Source: Thamnaconus septentrionalis
Lineage: Eukaryota > Chordata > Actinopteri > Tetraodontiformes > Monacanthidae
Assembly: GCA_009823395.1 (NCBI GenBank)
Contig: CM020513.1
Location: forward strand, 3,217,501 to 3,281,500
Direction: 5' to 3'
DNA: 64,000 nt
Positions 11,736 through 23,700 of this stretch are shown in pieces. The position numbers and the translations under genes were made by a program. The first letter of the stretch is position 1, and each line of letters begins with the position of its first letter. Under the pieces are notes generated by a model. That model saw only the letters and a program-made list of their open reading frames with translations, was not told the DNA's origin and did not search any database.

Positions 11736-14700
11736 ACAGATGGACTGCTGTCTCTGTAGCAGTCAGAGGCCTGACGGTCACCTGTGTCAGCCCACGCACT
11801 CCGCTCTGACTCCGCACGACGCTCCCTTTGACACGTAGGAGATGACGGCTGTCAAGCTGCGCGTAATGCACACACACACAAAAACACACACACACACACA
11901 CAAAGAGCCACCGGATCACAGCGTCTCTCCCTCCAGATCTCGACCTTTCCGATAACCGACATTCTGTCGATCGCTAAATCAGAACGAATCCTTCACTCGC
12001 TCAACCCTTCCAGTTCATCCACAGTTAATTCTTCTTTGATGCTTTTAAACGTCTACGTTCTCTGGCTCTGGTTTAAACCTTTTAATGGTGGTATGAGGCC
12101 CAGCTGCCAAATTCAGTTTTAGCATATTAGGGTTCACGCTGCAGACTGAACTTCCCTCAGTATCAGGTCTGCTGAGACTGTGCCACATTTGGAAAAAAAT
12201 AAAAATAAATAAAAAACCTTCTGTAAATTGGCACTAGAGTATTTCTGCAGCGCATTAATGTGGCTTTTATGACTTCATTGACCTTTTTCTCATAAATGTG
12301 TTTTTTAGCTGCAGGCCCTCTTGATAGGAGCAGTATCATAAAAATACAGATTATGTTCCTAAGTGGATGTGGGTAAAATGATGTGGTGAGGCCGGTGGGG
12401 ACGGCACAACGCCATCTGCTGCTTGACGTACTTTGCCGGCGAGCTCTCAAAGTCTTCCTCCCAGTAGCTCCGCCCTTCCTCGCGGTGCAGGTCGACATCT
12501 CTGGTGGAGGCGAAGCTCTGGGCGACTCCGTCGCCGCCGTGGAAGTACAGGGCGTTGCCCTCCGACTGGCAGGCGTGCTGCCAGAGAGGAATTTAGATGT
12601 TGAGACGTGCAATGGATAACATTTTCACGTGCACAAGCGGTTTACTTCCTTGAATCTGAGAGGACTCGGAGTGGCTCCGCCCCCCCCCGCCCAGATTCAT
12701 CTGTGCACCTTGACAGTGGCTCCGGGGAAGAAGAGCCAGTTTGCCGTGTCGGGAGGGTCCAAGTTGTCCTCCAGCAGCGGGGCTTTGTGGGCAGCGTTGA
12801 CCAGCAGCACGTTGTCCAGCCCCCAGCAGGACTCGTAGCCCTCGGGGCCCTGCGGAGCGTCCTGGGCCCAGCGGAGACGCACGCCGTCGGCCTTGGAGCG
12901 GTGCGGCAGCGGCAGCAGGTGCACCACGGTGCTGCTGTTGGTCGGCGCTCTGCAGAGGGACAACGCAGCGCTGTTGCTGAGGGCGTTGCTTGTGTGATTT
13001 AGAATCTAAAATAATAATTCATTATTAAAACGTGTATGTTTAGCCCTCTGTTTGCAGCCAGGACTTTAGATTCCTGCAGAAACTGATGCTTTGATGGACC
13101 TTTCACACGTGGGGACAAGGCGACTTCAAAATAAAAGAGTCAGTGTTGCAATTTTCTCAGTTCTGTAGATCTGATTTGGCACAAATGTTAGAAAAAAAGT
13201 GGTGAAGTGAATAATATTGGACTTTTCACTTAGGTTAGATTCAGTTCTCCTGATTCAGTTCTCCTGTTAGGTAGAGACGACAGGCATGTTAATTAACCTC
13301 CTGGATTATCTCGCTACACTTTCTCTCTTCACCTCTAAATTTTAGATTCTTCCAGTGATGTGCAAGCTACTTGGGAAATGTAGTCAGTTAAGCTACGAGT
13401 TACGCTCGATTAAATATAGCTTAGCTACAGCAGAAGCTGTCCCCAGAGAAATGCAGCAAGCTACAGCACAAGCTACATGGCAAAAGTAGGTAGCTACATC
13501 GATACTTTTTTGTACCAACTTCATGATCAAGAACGACTTTCCACCAAACAAATAGGCAGGCAAAAAATACTCTGATTATTTATTATAAAACAAACAGGAG
13601 CAATTCAAACAAGCCCTGTCTGGCTTTTTGTGTCTTCCTTCTTTTAACATTTACTTGCCGTACCATGTATTAACTATTATTACTTGTGCCGCGATTGCTA
13701 GCGGCATTGAGCTGCGGCACTTCCGGCAATCGCGACTGCTAGCGGCATCAAGCTGCGGCACCTGGGACTGCCACCAGGGATACCACAGCTCGGTGCCACT
13801 GCCCCAAATTGAGCTTGCCGTCTCTCTTTCTCATGGACAGTAACGTGTAGCGTCTGAGTGACGCTATGACACTACTGGACTGTAGAAATAGCTAGGCTAC
13901 AGAAAAAGCTATCTGGTTCAAAAGGAGCGGCATTACCGTGACGCTACTAAAAATTGTAGTCAACGAAAGTAGCGTCGGTACTTGTAGCGCGCCGCTGCCC
14001 ATCACTGGATTCTTCTTGCACAAAAGTCTGAGCAATTCACGGCTGGATGGGCCACATAAGCCTGATAGGGACGGAGGGATGGAATAACAGGAGGGCTGGT
14101 AGAGGAGGAGAAGACTGATGCATGTGAAGCAGGAGGTGAGAAGAGAGGATGACACACGTTTGACGCCAGATGGAGGGACTGTGGGGTGGATGAGGAGGTA
14201 GGAGGAGGAGGAGGTGGATGAGGAAGAGGAGAGGAGGAGGAGGAGGAGGAGGAGGAGCTGGACAGAGAACCTGATCTTCTCCAGTGCGATCCAGTCATCC
14301 GAGGTGTTGCTGTTGCCGCTGACGCTGTACGACACGGTGATGGCGGGGTCTGAGTAACTGAACCGACAGGAGCCCGAGCCTGGAAAGAAAACACACACAC
14401 ACAGAGGACTGTTAACAGACTGCTGACGTCCAAACACGCAGCAGCTAATTCCGAGTGACTCCTGTCAGAGGGTCTGGCTCCTCGGCCTGCTCTTTGAGGG
14501 CAGCCAGGCACGGCGAGGGGGAGGATGCTGCTACTTCTGGCTGGTTCCTTCCTCGGTCGACTGGGAAATGGGGTTTACATGGTGTCACAGTGGAATGGTG
14601 GCTTGGCCGCACTGAGAAAGACTGGCCCCGTGACCAGTTACATTGGAGATGAAGATCCAATGACCGCAAAGTGCGTCTTCGTACTGGAGCAGCATCTGTT

Positions 14701-17700
14701 AGTGTGCTGCAGCACCAGAGTGTTTCCAATGCCCTCAAATGCCCGTGAGTGAAGATGTTGCAGGAGCTTATTGGGTCAAAGGTCACTAATGGAAGAGGAA
14801 CTAAGCCCTCTGTCACCAGCTACGACTCCTACGTGCAGGTCAGCGTTCCTGCTCGAGAAACACAGTTGAATATCTCCAGCAGGACGTGAGTACAGCACGG
14901 CAGGATGACGTAGCTCTGCGCCGCCGTGTGTGCGTGTGTACTTTTTATTTCCTCTCTCAGTCCGGCTCCTGTGAGAGTTTGCCGGATGCATGTAATGGAC
15001 ATGAAAAATACAAGGACGTTAAAACTCCCCACCGCCGCCGCTGCCGCCTACAGGGTGTCTTCCTACGATGTTGTGAATCATTCATTGCTGCGATAGAGGA
15101 GGCCGGGCGGGGACGGGGAGGGAGCAGCGACTCAAAGACACTGCGTAGCACCAGGTTGAATCTATAGATACATATACTGTGTGTATAGTGTAAGACTGGG
15201 ATTTGTCTTGGAGACGACACAGGGATCTGCTGTCCTGGAGGCTGCTGTGCTGCAGTCAGCACAAGTAGTTTCAGGGGCAAAAAAATTAATGAAAAAAATA
15301 AAAAAAAGCTCAAATATGAGTCACTAAATACCGATGTAATAGCATCGTCAGTGACAGAAGCACGTAACACTGCTGGGCTAAAAGTGTGATGCACAGCAAA
15401 GGAGAAAGATTTTATGTAGTCATTAATATTTTTGTGCTTGTACTTTGTACAGAACTAGAAATAAAGTAAAAAAAATAATAAAAGAGGTAAAACTGGAAGC
15501 TCCAGCAAGTTTTATGACTGGAAAAACAAAAAAAAAAACAACGTGCAGATGCTGCCAGACTAGAACTAAAAGACATTAGGTGTCTAATCAACATCGACTG
15601 CACGTTTTTTAAGACCTGGAAAAGTCAAGTAAAGTATTGCAATACATATTACATGACGGATGTGTCAGTGAGTCATTATTTTGCTGTTTTTCTTTAACAA
15701 TCTAAATGTGGTCTGGATGGAAAACCTCACCGAGGGCAAACTGCAGGATGGAGGCCGTGCTGGTGTTGAGCGGTACGGTGATCTGTGAAGACAAACAAAG
15801 CAGAAAATCAGAAAATAACCTTCTGGCTTTCACTGAAAAAAAAAACTTTATTCAGCTTCAATTTCAAACTGTCTGCCGTGGCTTATTTTTTTTATTTTTT
15901 TCCCCTCCCTCCCGGGTGATGATGATGGTGACGATGATGATGTTGTGTTTGTGGATATGTGTCAGCGTTTCTGGACGTGCTTGTTGCTCCTGATGGAAGA
16001 GTCGCCAGGCAGCGGCATCAAACACTTGGAAGCGTGACAGACGAAAGAGAGGCTTATCAGAGGAGGACACGGACTGGCGCCGTTCAACTGCCGCCCGACG
16101 CCTTTTATTTGTGACAGCGGAATAAACGGCCTGAAATCAGCTTTGTAAGGAGAGAAGGACAGCGTGGAAATCATTGATAAGCAGTTATGAGTCACTGTGT
16201 GTCTGTGTTCCACCGAGTGCCGCTGGTGTTCTGGTGCTGCTCGGCTTTGCCGGAAAAAAAGAAATTCCCAGAGTTCCATTCTTTCTTTCGGCTTTCAGTC
16301 TTCATTACCCTCCGTTCTTTGGCTCCTCTGGGCCTCTCAGTTGTGCCAGAGTTCAGTTTGTTTGTTTGTTTTTCTGAACAGAAGCCAAATTAAAGTTAGC
16401 GGCTGATTGATGTTACATTTTTTAAAAACTCTTGCAGACTTCAATACTGAAAGTCACTAATGGCAGATATGCTAGAAATGAGTGGAAGTGCAAAATGCGA
16501 TAAATTCAGCTCCAGGCTGGAAACACAGTTCTTTTATTTTAAGAACTGCAAACATGGAGAAACACATGAAACCTTTGACTTTAACTTTGTAAATTATATA
16601 CATTGTGAAATACATCAATGGGATTTACCATCGTAACTAAGCAAATGAGCAATTTTCTTGCACTGGGGACCCCAGCTATGCTAAATTCCATTTATAAATG
16701 TTTTCAATAATATGAAAAATGTGTTAAAGGGAATTTGCCAGTGTTTGAACTCTATTCTTTTTTTCTTGCATGTGTGACTTTTGCCGAAAGTATCCGCTAA
16801 AATGCCCAGTTCTGAAAATCAGTGCTTTCTGTGATGTCACAGTGTAAGTTAGTATGTGACAACACCACATCACGGATGCCTTGTTTCAGTAGCTGCATTT
16901 ACATTACAGTTTTTCGCAAAATGAAATCGATATTTCTAAAATTTCAACAAAGTACAATTGCGATTTTCAGGTGTTTCCATTGAACGGTGTGAAGCGCATA
17001 AGCCATAATTCTCGTAAAATCTCATCCTGCGAGACCACACTTTGAGGATGATGGAGGTACAAAACATTTTCTAATTCCTCGTATAAATCTGCCTTTCAAT
17101 GTTGTTTGCTGACAAGAATGGCTGTTATATTTTTCTCGTTGATTACTTGTAAAAAAATATTCCGTCTCCTCCGTCCAAATGTAACGCACCATTTTCACTT
17201 GAAGTGACGAGTAAATGCGAAAAAAGTGTTTTCATGACACTTTCGCGGTCTCCCTCTATATCGATCTGAAAAAGCACCACATGAGAGCATTAAAACCTTT
17301 TAGCCATATTTGAGAGGTTTTTTGAAGTTTAGGTGTTTCCATGACCTGTTTTGTATTGTGATATTGTGGTTTTGCGCAAGTCTAGGGCTAATGGAAACGC
17401 AGCTAGTGAAATTCCGAACATAAAGCATCGGCCTTATAGCAGGTGGCTGTAAACAGAGGGCTAAATGTGCTGCTCTCTGGAGATCCTGTCAAGTTTTTGC
17501 GGATATAAAACAAAACAAAGATGTGAAATATGTTTGAAATGGGGCCTTTAAAAATTCACCAACCAGGCCAGTCTCTAGCCGTGCAACTCAATCCGACACG
17601 CTGTCCTATTTGTGTGTGAAAAAGCAAAGCTCCACAGTGGTGGACCACAGCAGAGGCTGTAGAGTGGCGTATGTTTAAACATGAGATGCGACGGCGCGGT

Positions 17701-20700
17701 CGCAGCCTCGCCGCTGCAGTTTATTGTGCTTGTGGTTGCGGTCTGTGCGGTCGATGGGCTGTGAAGTGCACAGCAGCGCGGTGGGACGGCGGCAGTTACC
17801 AGCTCGCGCTCTCCGAAGGGCTCGCAGAAAGTCGCCGCTCTGCCGTGCATCAGCACGCCGCACTGCTCTCCCACCTCGCAGTTGCTGCACTCTGACCTGT
17901 AGGGGGCATGGGTTGGGGGCAGGGGTTAGTGAAAAGGCTGCAGATGCGGGCAAACGAACAGGGCGCTGTGGATGACAAGAGAGGGCGGTAACCTCTCCAC
18001 CTACCAGATGCTGGAGTCGAGCTCTGCCAGGAGGGCGGAGTCAAAGTCGTCCCGCAGCACGGCGTGTCGGCCGTGGAGCTCCGCTGTGCAAGCACACGCA
18101 ACGCCATAAGTTCACGGTTAGACACCTTTTCATTTCACAATTTCCTGCTGCGGTTGTAAAATCAAAAAAGTAAAATTAGACTCACCCAGATTAGGCCTGA
18201 GAGGAGACTCGGTGGGCGCTGAAAGAGAGGAAGAGAGAGGAAAACAAGAGAGGAAAAGTGAGGAAGACAATTAACGATAGCTGAGATGTTCGGCGACAAT
18301 GGACGGAACCGCTGGATGTTGCACGAGGAGAACAAGACCAGCAGATTTGCAAGCAATGAATTCATGGGTTAAACCTCGGTAACGATGGGCTGTTAGAACT
18401 GATGTAAATATTGATAGTATTGATATCAAGGTGAGTATTGGTATGAGATCGATACTTTTGCTGCAGTTTCTCTTCTGCACGTCGGAAAGATTAGTCCAAC
18501 TTCCTCACGGCTTCTCTCCAAGTAAACCGTGTATCTCTCTACTTGAGATCCTTTCACAAATATCACTGTCATGAAAGGTAGTTTTTGTAATTGTGAGTAG
18601 TGCTTACATGGTTTTTAATTGTAGTATTAGTTACTAAAAAATATTTGTGTCATTCTTTTGTATATAATTTTTCTTTCATAACCAGGCAACTGAAGGCAAA
18701 ATCACAAAATGATTCAATGATCATGACATTTTTATTCACTTGGTATCAGATCAATACCAAAATCCTCTGCATCGTCCAGTCCTGATATCTACATCGCAAT
18801 GTATAGGAGATACCGAAAGGACAGCGTGACTTTCCAATCTAGTCGAGTGACGTTCAATCACACCGACCCCTCGGAGTGAAACACAAACTTTGTGCGGCTG
18901 TCCTGTCGCGGCTGCAGCTGCCTGGCGGCTGCAGCTGTTAATGTGATGAAAGGGCCAGGAGGGCCTGATTAACAGTTCAATGCCATTAACCGGCATCCTT
19001 CCCAGAGGAGCCTGTGACCGTGTGCGTGTGTGTGTGGCCGAGCTAACACACTTAACCATCAATCTGTCCCCTGGGAAGCACACACTGTGAGGTGAGTGAG
19101 GTGGGCTGGCGACTGTAGCGTCTTAATGGACTGCACATTGGTTTTTAATGAGAACCCTTTGTAGCCGTGCAGCAAGTCTGCCCTTCTTCTTCTTCTTCTT
19201 CTTCTTCTTTGCAAATTACCATGAAGTTGGAGTACGGTGCAAGTATTTCTTTTTTAAAGAATAAAGAGGAGAAGTGAGCGGGGAAACAAAGAGGGTTTCA
19301 TTGGACTGATAAGAGTTTAAAAGGTATTTTATGAAGTGAGCAATGCAGAATGAAGAAGAATAAGGATGAAGAAATAATGTTAAGCAGATGCCAACTGAAC
19401 TTCCACAGCTGCAGGAAAACTGGCGGTGAAACTAAACTTTAAGTCCACGTTGAAGCTAAAAGCGACTCCAGCGACTCTGAAAGACCTCGTTAAGCCAACA
19501 TCCAGACTTTGCGTCGCCGCGTTGCGTGGCTATTGGAGCTTTTACTGAGGTGTTCATATCACGAGTACTGACTCTCGAGCGGCACACCGGTGGCTCGGAG
19601 CCCAAGTCCTCTTTCATCTCTGCCACGTCCACGCTGATTTCTTGCTCTGGGCCTGGAGAAAGAGGGATAATCTGCACCCAGAGTTCTCCATCCAGGATGA
19701 GCCGGCCCACCTGATAAAACACGGCCAGATAAGACACGCAGGGCTCATTCCAAAAGTTTAATCTCAACTCTTCCTTAAGACTTTCTTTAAAATTGGACTG
19801 CGGCTCTTAATATTTCCACTAAGAGACAAGCTTAGATAAGAAAAAAAAAAAAAAAAAGCACGACTGAGCCACCCCATAAACAACAGGAGCTAAAAAAAAA
19901 AGAGGTGAGAGCAAAATGAGGTATTATTAAAACATTTAATAGGGTTCTCAATATTTCCTCACTGGTGCTCCGGTTTCACTTTAGTTAGCTGCCCTCATTT
20001 TCCAGCCAGCTGCTGGTTTTTAGCTGAATGCAGGGAGCGTTTGGTGCTGACCAAAGGAGTCTTAGTGGTCTGAGTGACAGTTTAGCTCCGCCTGCTGAGA
20101 GCGTCTGCGTCGTTCTCCACTAATCCTCAGCTGAAGGGAAACGTGTGACTGAGGCCTCCAGTGACTTCCACTTACCACATGCACAATATACTTCTTTTCA
20201 TATCTTCCCTTTCTAATTTTAATCCCAGACTCCAGTGGAGTGGAGGAGCCGTGCGTGGCTACATACCTAAAAAAAAATAAAAAAACAAACTTCTAAAAAG
20301 TAGTGTTGTTAGCCCTCTGTTTGCGGCCTCCTGCTGAAAGTGATCCTTTGCTGGACCTTCCATGTGCATGACAAGGGACTGGAGCCAAAAACTTGTCTGG
20401 GACTGTCATCTCAAACCTGGGAGAGGTGTGAGTGCCCTCTGTGGCATCACAAGGGGCTGATTTCTAGCAATGTATGCTGTAGCGACAGAGGGCGCTAGCA
20501 CCGCTAGCAGGGAGGATTTTCGGGGGGACCTCAAACATTTCCACCAGACCAGGAACAGGACTGAAGGCTGCTGCTGATCCACTTCTAACGCCGGCACGCA
20601 GTCGTTGATGCTTGGTTGATATTCTTCTTCTGAATTAAACTCAAATCTCTCTCAGTCTTTCTAGTGAGGTCAAGACTGGAAGACTCTTTTTTTTCCTCGG

Positions 20701-23700
20701 TGGATAATCCCTCCGAGCTCCCCAAAAAGGCCTCATTTACAGTTTCCTTTCTCCACGCTCCATCACGGTCTCCCCGCCGCCTCCCCCGCACCTCCCCCCC
20801 ACCCTTGTCCTCCGTCTCCCCCCATCGCCTCACCCTCTGGACGTCGGGGGTGCAGACAGTGGCGCTCATTTCGGCTGGATTAATCCCCTCTCACTTTCTT
20901 AAAGACTTCAATTACTGCCTGCTCCATTTGCGGCTCATCTCCGCTAATGCCAGTATCTCCCCGGCCAGGGCTCACGCTCGCAAACTTGCAGAGCGACGGA
21001 CGTGCACACGCACGCACAAGGCTTTTTTTCCCCCCTCCGCTATGCACACACTCGGGCACAGCGCAGAGGGGTTTCTCAATAAACCAGACAGGAAGTTGAA
21101 CGGCTCTGATGAGCAGAGGTTCGGGGGGGACGGAGCGAGCAGGAGCTTTAGCCTACTCAGACGTCTCTGCACAAAGGGTGCAGGGCACGAGTCATGTTAA
21201 ACCCACCCCCCCACCCCTTTCCTGCTTTAATCTCACCCCCCCCCACCCCAGCCGCTCCCTCCCCAGCACACTCCCTTTCTCCACACCCTGTGAACTCCAG
21301 ACTGCTCCCTCCTTCTTCCTCCTCTTCTTCTTCTCCTCTTCCTCTTGTTTGCTCCCCTTTGCCTCCGTCTGACTCACATCCTTAAGCCCCGTTTGAAGTC
21401 GAGCTGCTCCCGACTAAGTGGAGGTGGCAATTACCGGCTCACCGGGGATACAGGATGCTGTTGTTGTCTTTCTTTCTCTCTTTTTTTTTTGTTCTTCCAC
21501 AATGAATATCACGGAGAGGGGTCCTCCAAGGTCAGGCTGGAGCCACTTGACGGCTCTCCATGAAACGGGGCCTTTTGTGTGGGTTCTAATTAGCATCATT
21601 ACAAAGATCACGGGTGAGTGGAGAGGAGACGTTCTTCACCACAATTTTCCGATTTCAGCACCACCTTTTTCCTGCTGTGAATTGAAGGTCAGGTAGAATC
21701 CGAAGAGGGAAATGTTGGGATGAGTTGGGAGGAATATTGAATGTAAATTATCTGTCTGTGTGGTAAATATCTCACTGTGGGAGATGTGGACCTAAACACA
21801 GTGCAGAAGCCTTCACCCATCACCGCTCTCATAAGCAGGATGTATCTGTATCTGTTCTGTGTTTCCTGTTTTATTTTGAAGTCTGTTTGTTCTTTTGTCA
21901 GTGACTTTAGTTTTGCTTCCTGCCTTCATTTCTTGAGTTCTGTCACCTGTGCCCTGTTTTCAGCCCTGCCCTTGATCGTTCTCACCTGTGTTCCCCTGCC
22001 CCAGTGTATAAATAGTCCTTGGCTGTGTCTCAATTCAGGGCCTGCATCCTTCGGAGGAAGCGTCCTCCGTCGGAAGGCGGGTCCTTTGGAGGACGGTCTA
22101 GCCTTCGGCGTATTTCCTGGTTGCGTCACCGCTGTTCCCTACTGCTGGCCAACCCCGGAAGTGACGTTTTTTATAGCATCAAGCTAACCATTGGTTTGCC
22201 ATCCAACCATGACGTTGGATGTTCAAATAAGTAAAAATCCTTCGTTAAAAACTTAATATTTTATGTGAAATTTTAATATCTAAATTTATATGCCGTGTCT
22301 TTGCCAGTAGATGCTGCAATTTCAGCTGACTTCCCAGGATCCCAGGATGCTTTGCAGCAGCACACAAAGCATTTTGGGATATAGAAGGATGCAAAGGATA
22401 GTTGTGGTGCATCCTTCGAATCGGCTAAAAGTAGGACGCATTTCAAGGGTGCATTTGGAGCGTCCTTCAGATTTTCGTGAATTGGGACAATCCTTTTCGA
22501 AGTGCTATGACGCAACTGGCCTTCAAATGCAGGCTTCGAAGGATGCAGACCCTGAATTGAGACACAGCCCTTGTCTCCCTTTGTGTTGGTTGGATCATTG
22601 TTTTATGTCTTCTGTCAAGGTTCATGCCATGCTGTTCTAGGTTCAGGTGTGTTCTTGTTATTTTAATTTTTGCTACGATTTTCTTTGTATCTGCCTTGTC
22701 TTTTTGTTTTAGCCTCCCAGTGTGTTTTTTCTTGCTAGTTACCCTCACGGAACACCCTTAGTTTTGGTTAATAGTTTAAATAAAACACTTTTTTCCGTGC
22801 AACCTGAAAATCCGCACCTGCCTCCATCCCTCCAAAATAAATAGGCAGGAAAACAATACAACGTATGAAAAAAGCACAAAGCACGAGTGCAGAGGAAAAA
22901 AAGAGAAGAGGATTGACTCGGGATGCAGGGGGTGGGAGGGTGAAGGTCTCAAGGTTTCCTGCTAGCGGCGATGAGGATGGCAGGCGAGCGGCGCTCCGCC
23001 AGCCGGGCGGCGGGCGCGGCAGACAGACCGGGAGGGCGGCGAGACGCGGCGGCGGTGGAGGCCACCCGCTCCGCCGCCGCTGTGATCAGGCGTCCCTCAG
23101 GGGAGCGTCACCCCCCACTTTGAGTTATACGTCCCTTTAATAATCCATCTGGGCCGCCGGTGCACTCGGCCAGGTCCATAAAGAGCTGATTTATTCCCTC
23201 TGTGGAAATGAGACGAGCTGGCGACGACGGCGGGCGGGCGGTGACTCGGGGAGCGCCGGCCCCCGCTGTCAGCCGATCCAGCTGATGGACGGCCCGCAGC
23301 TCCGCTCCACGCCCACAACAACCCCACCCTTCATCAGCCACCTCGGCCTCGCCTCCCCATGGCCTCCCTGCCAGCCTACCTAAATGGGCATTTTTTCTTA
23401 TCTGGAACTTAAGTATTTCGACGGCGGAGACACACTTGTGTTTCCATCCTGCCGTCCTGTCACTGAGTGCCATCGCAGTGATTCCAAAACATTCACATCA
23501 TTGGGATTTTCGCTGCGTCACGATGCAAAGTGTCTCCCGGAGACACTCAGTCAACCTGCCGCTGATTGATGGCGTTCACGTACCATTCAGACACGCATTA
23601 GCCTCCGCTGGTGATGAAAAACATAGACAGGGTTTTGTTTTTGTTGGCCGATGGGTAAAGTAACGGGATCGGAGCAAACTAAAGAGGGAAGTCGAAGGAA

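Larger units (their letters stand above)
10241..12431 (-). other. reln intron 11 (2,191 bp)
   Basis: Holds a (CA)35 run (10895-10964), copy 1 of a duplicated 0.32-kb segment (11357-11678), and GT and CA runs at 11706-11734 and about 11870-11901. No coding signal. Confidence 0.8.
12950..14270 (-). other. reln intron 9 (1,321 bp)
   Basis: Almost completely repeat-derived: copy 2 of the duplicated segment (13011-13336), a hAT-type element (13353-14007), and a GGA tract (14192-14257) reaching to within 14 bases of exon 9. Confidence 0.85.
15783..17799 (-). other. reln intron 7 (2,017 bp)
   Basis: Contains an inverted-repeat element (16890-17405) lying inside an older copy of the TTAGCCCTCTG family (about 16820-17500). 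No coding signal. Confidence 0.75.

Noticed and set aside
13892..14511. Two overlapping minus-strand frames of 169-181 codons with Ser and Leu runs
   Set aside because: The runs come from the GGA/CTC microsatellite and the hAT-like element; only the 109-bp exon 9 part is real coding sequence.
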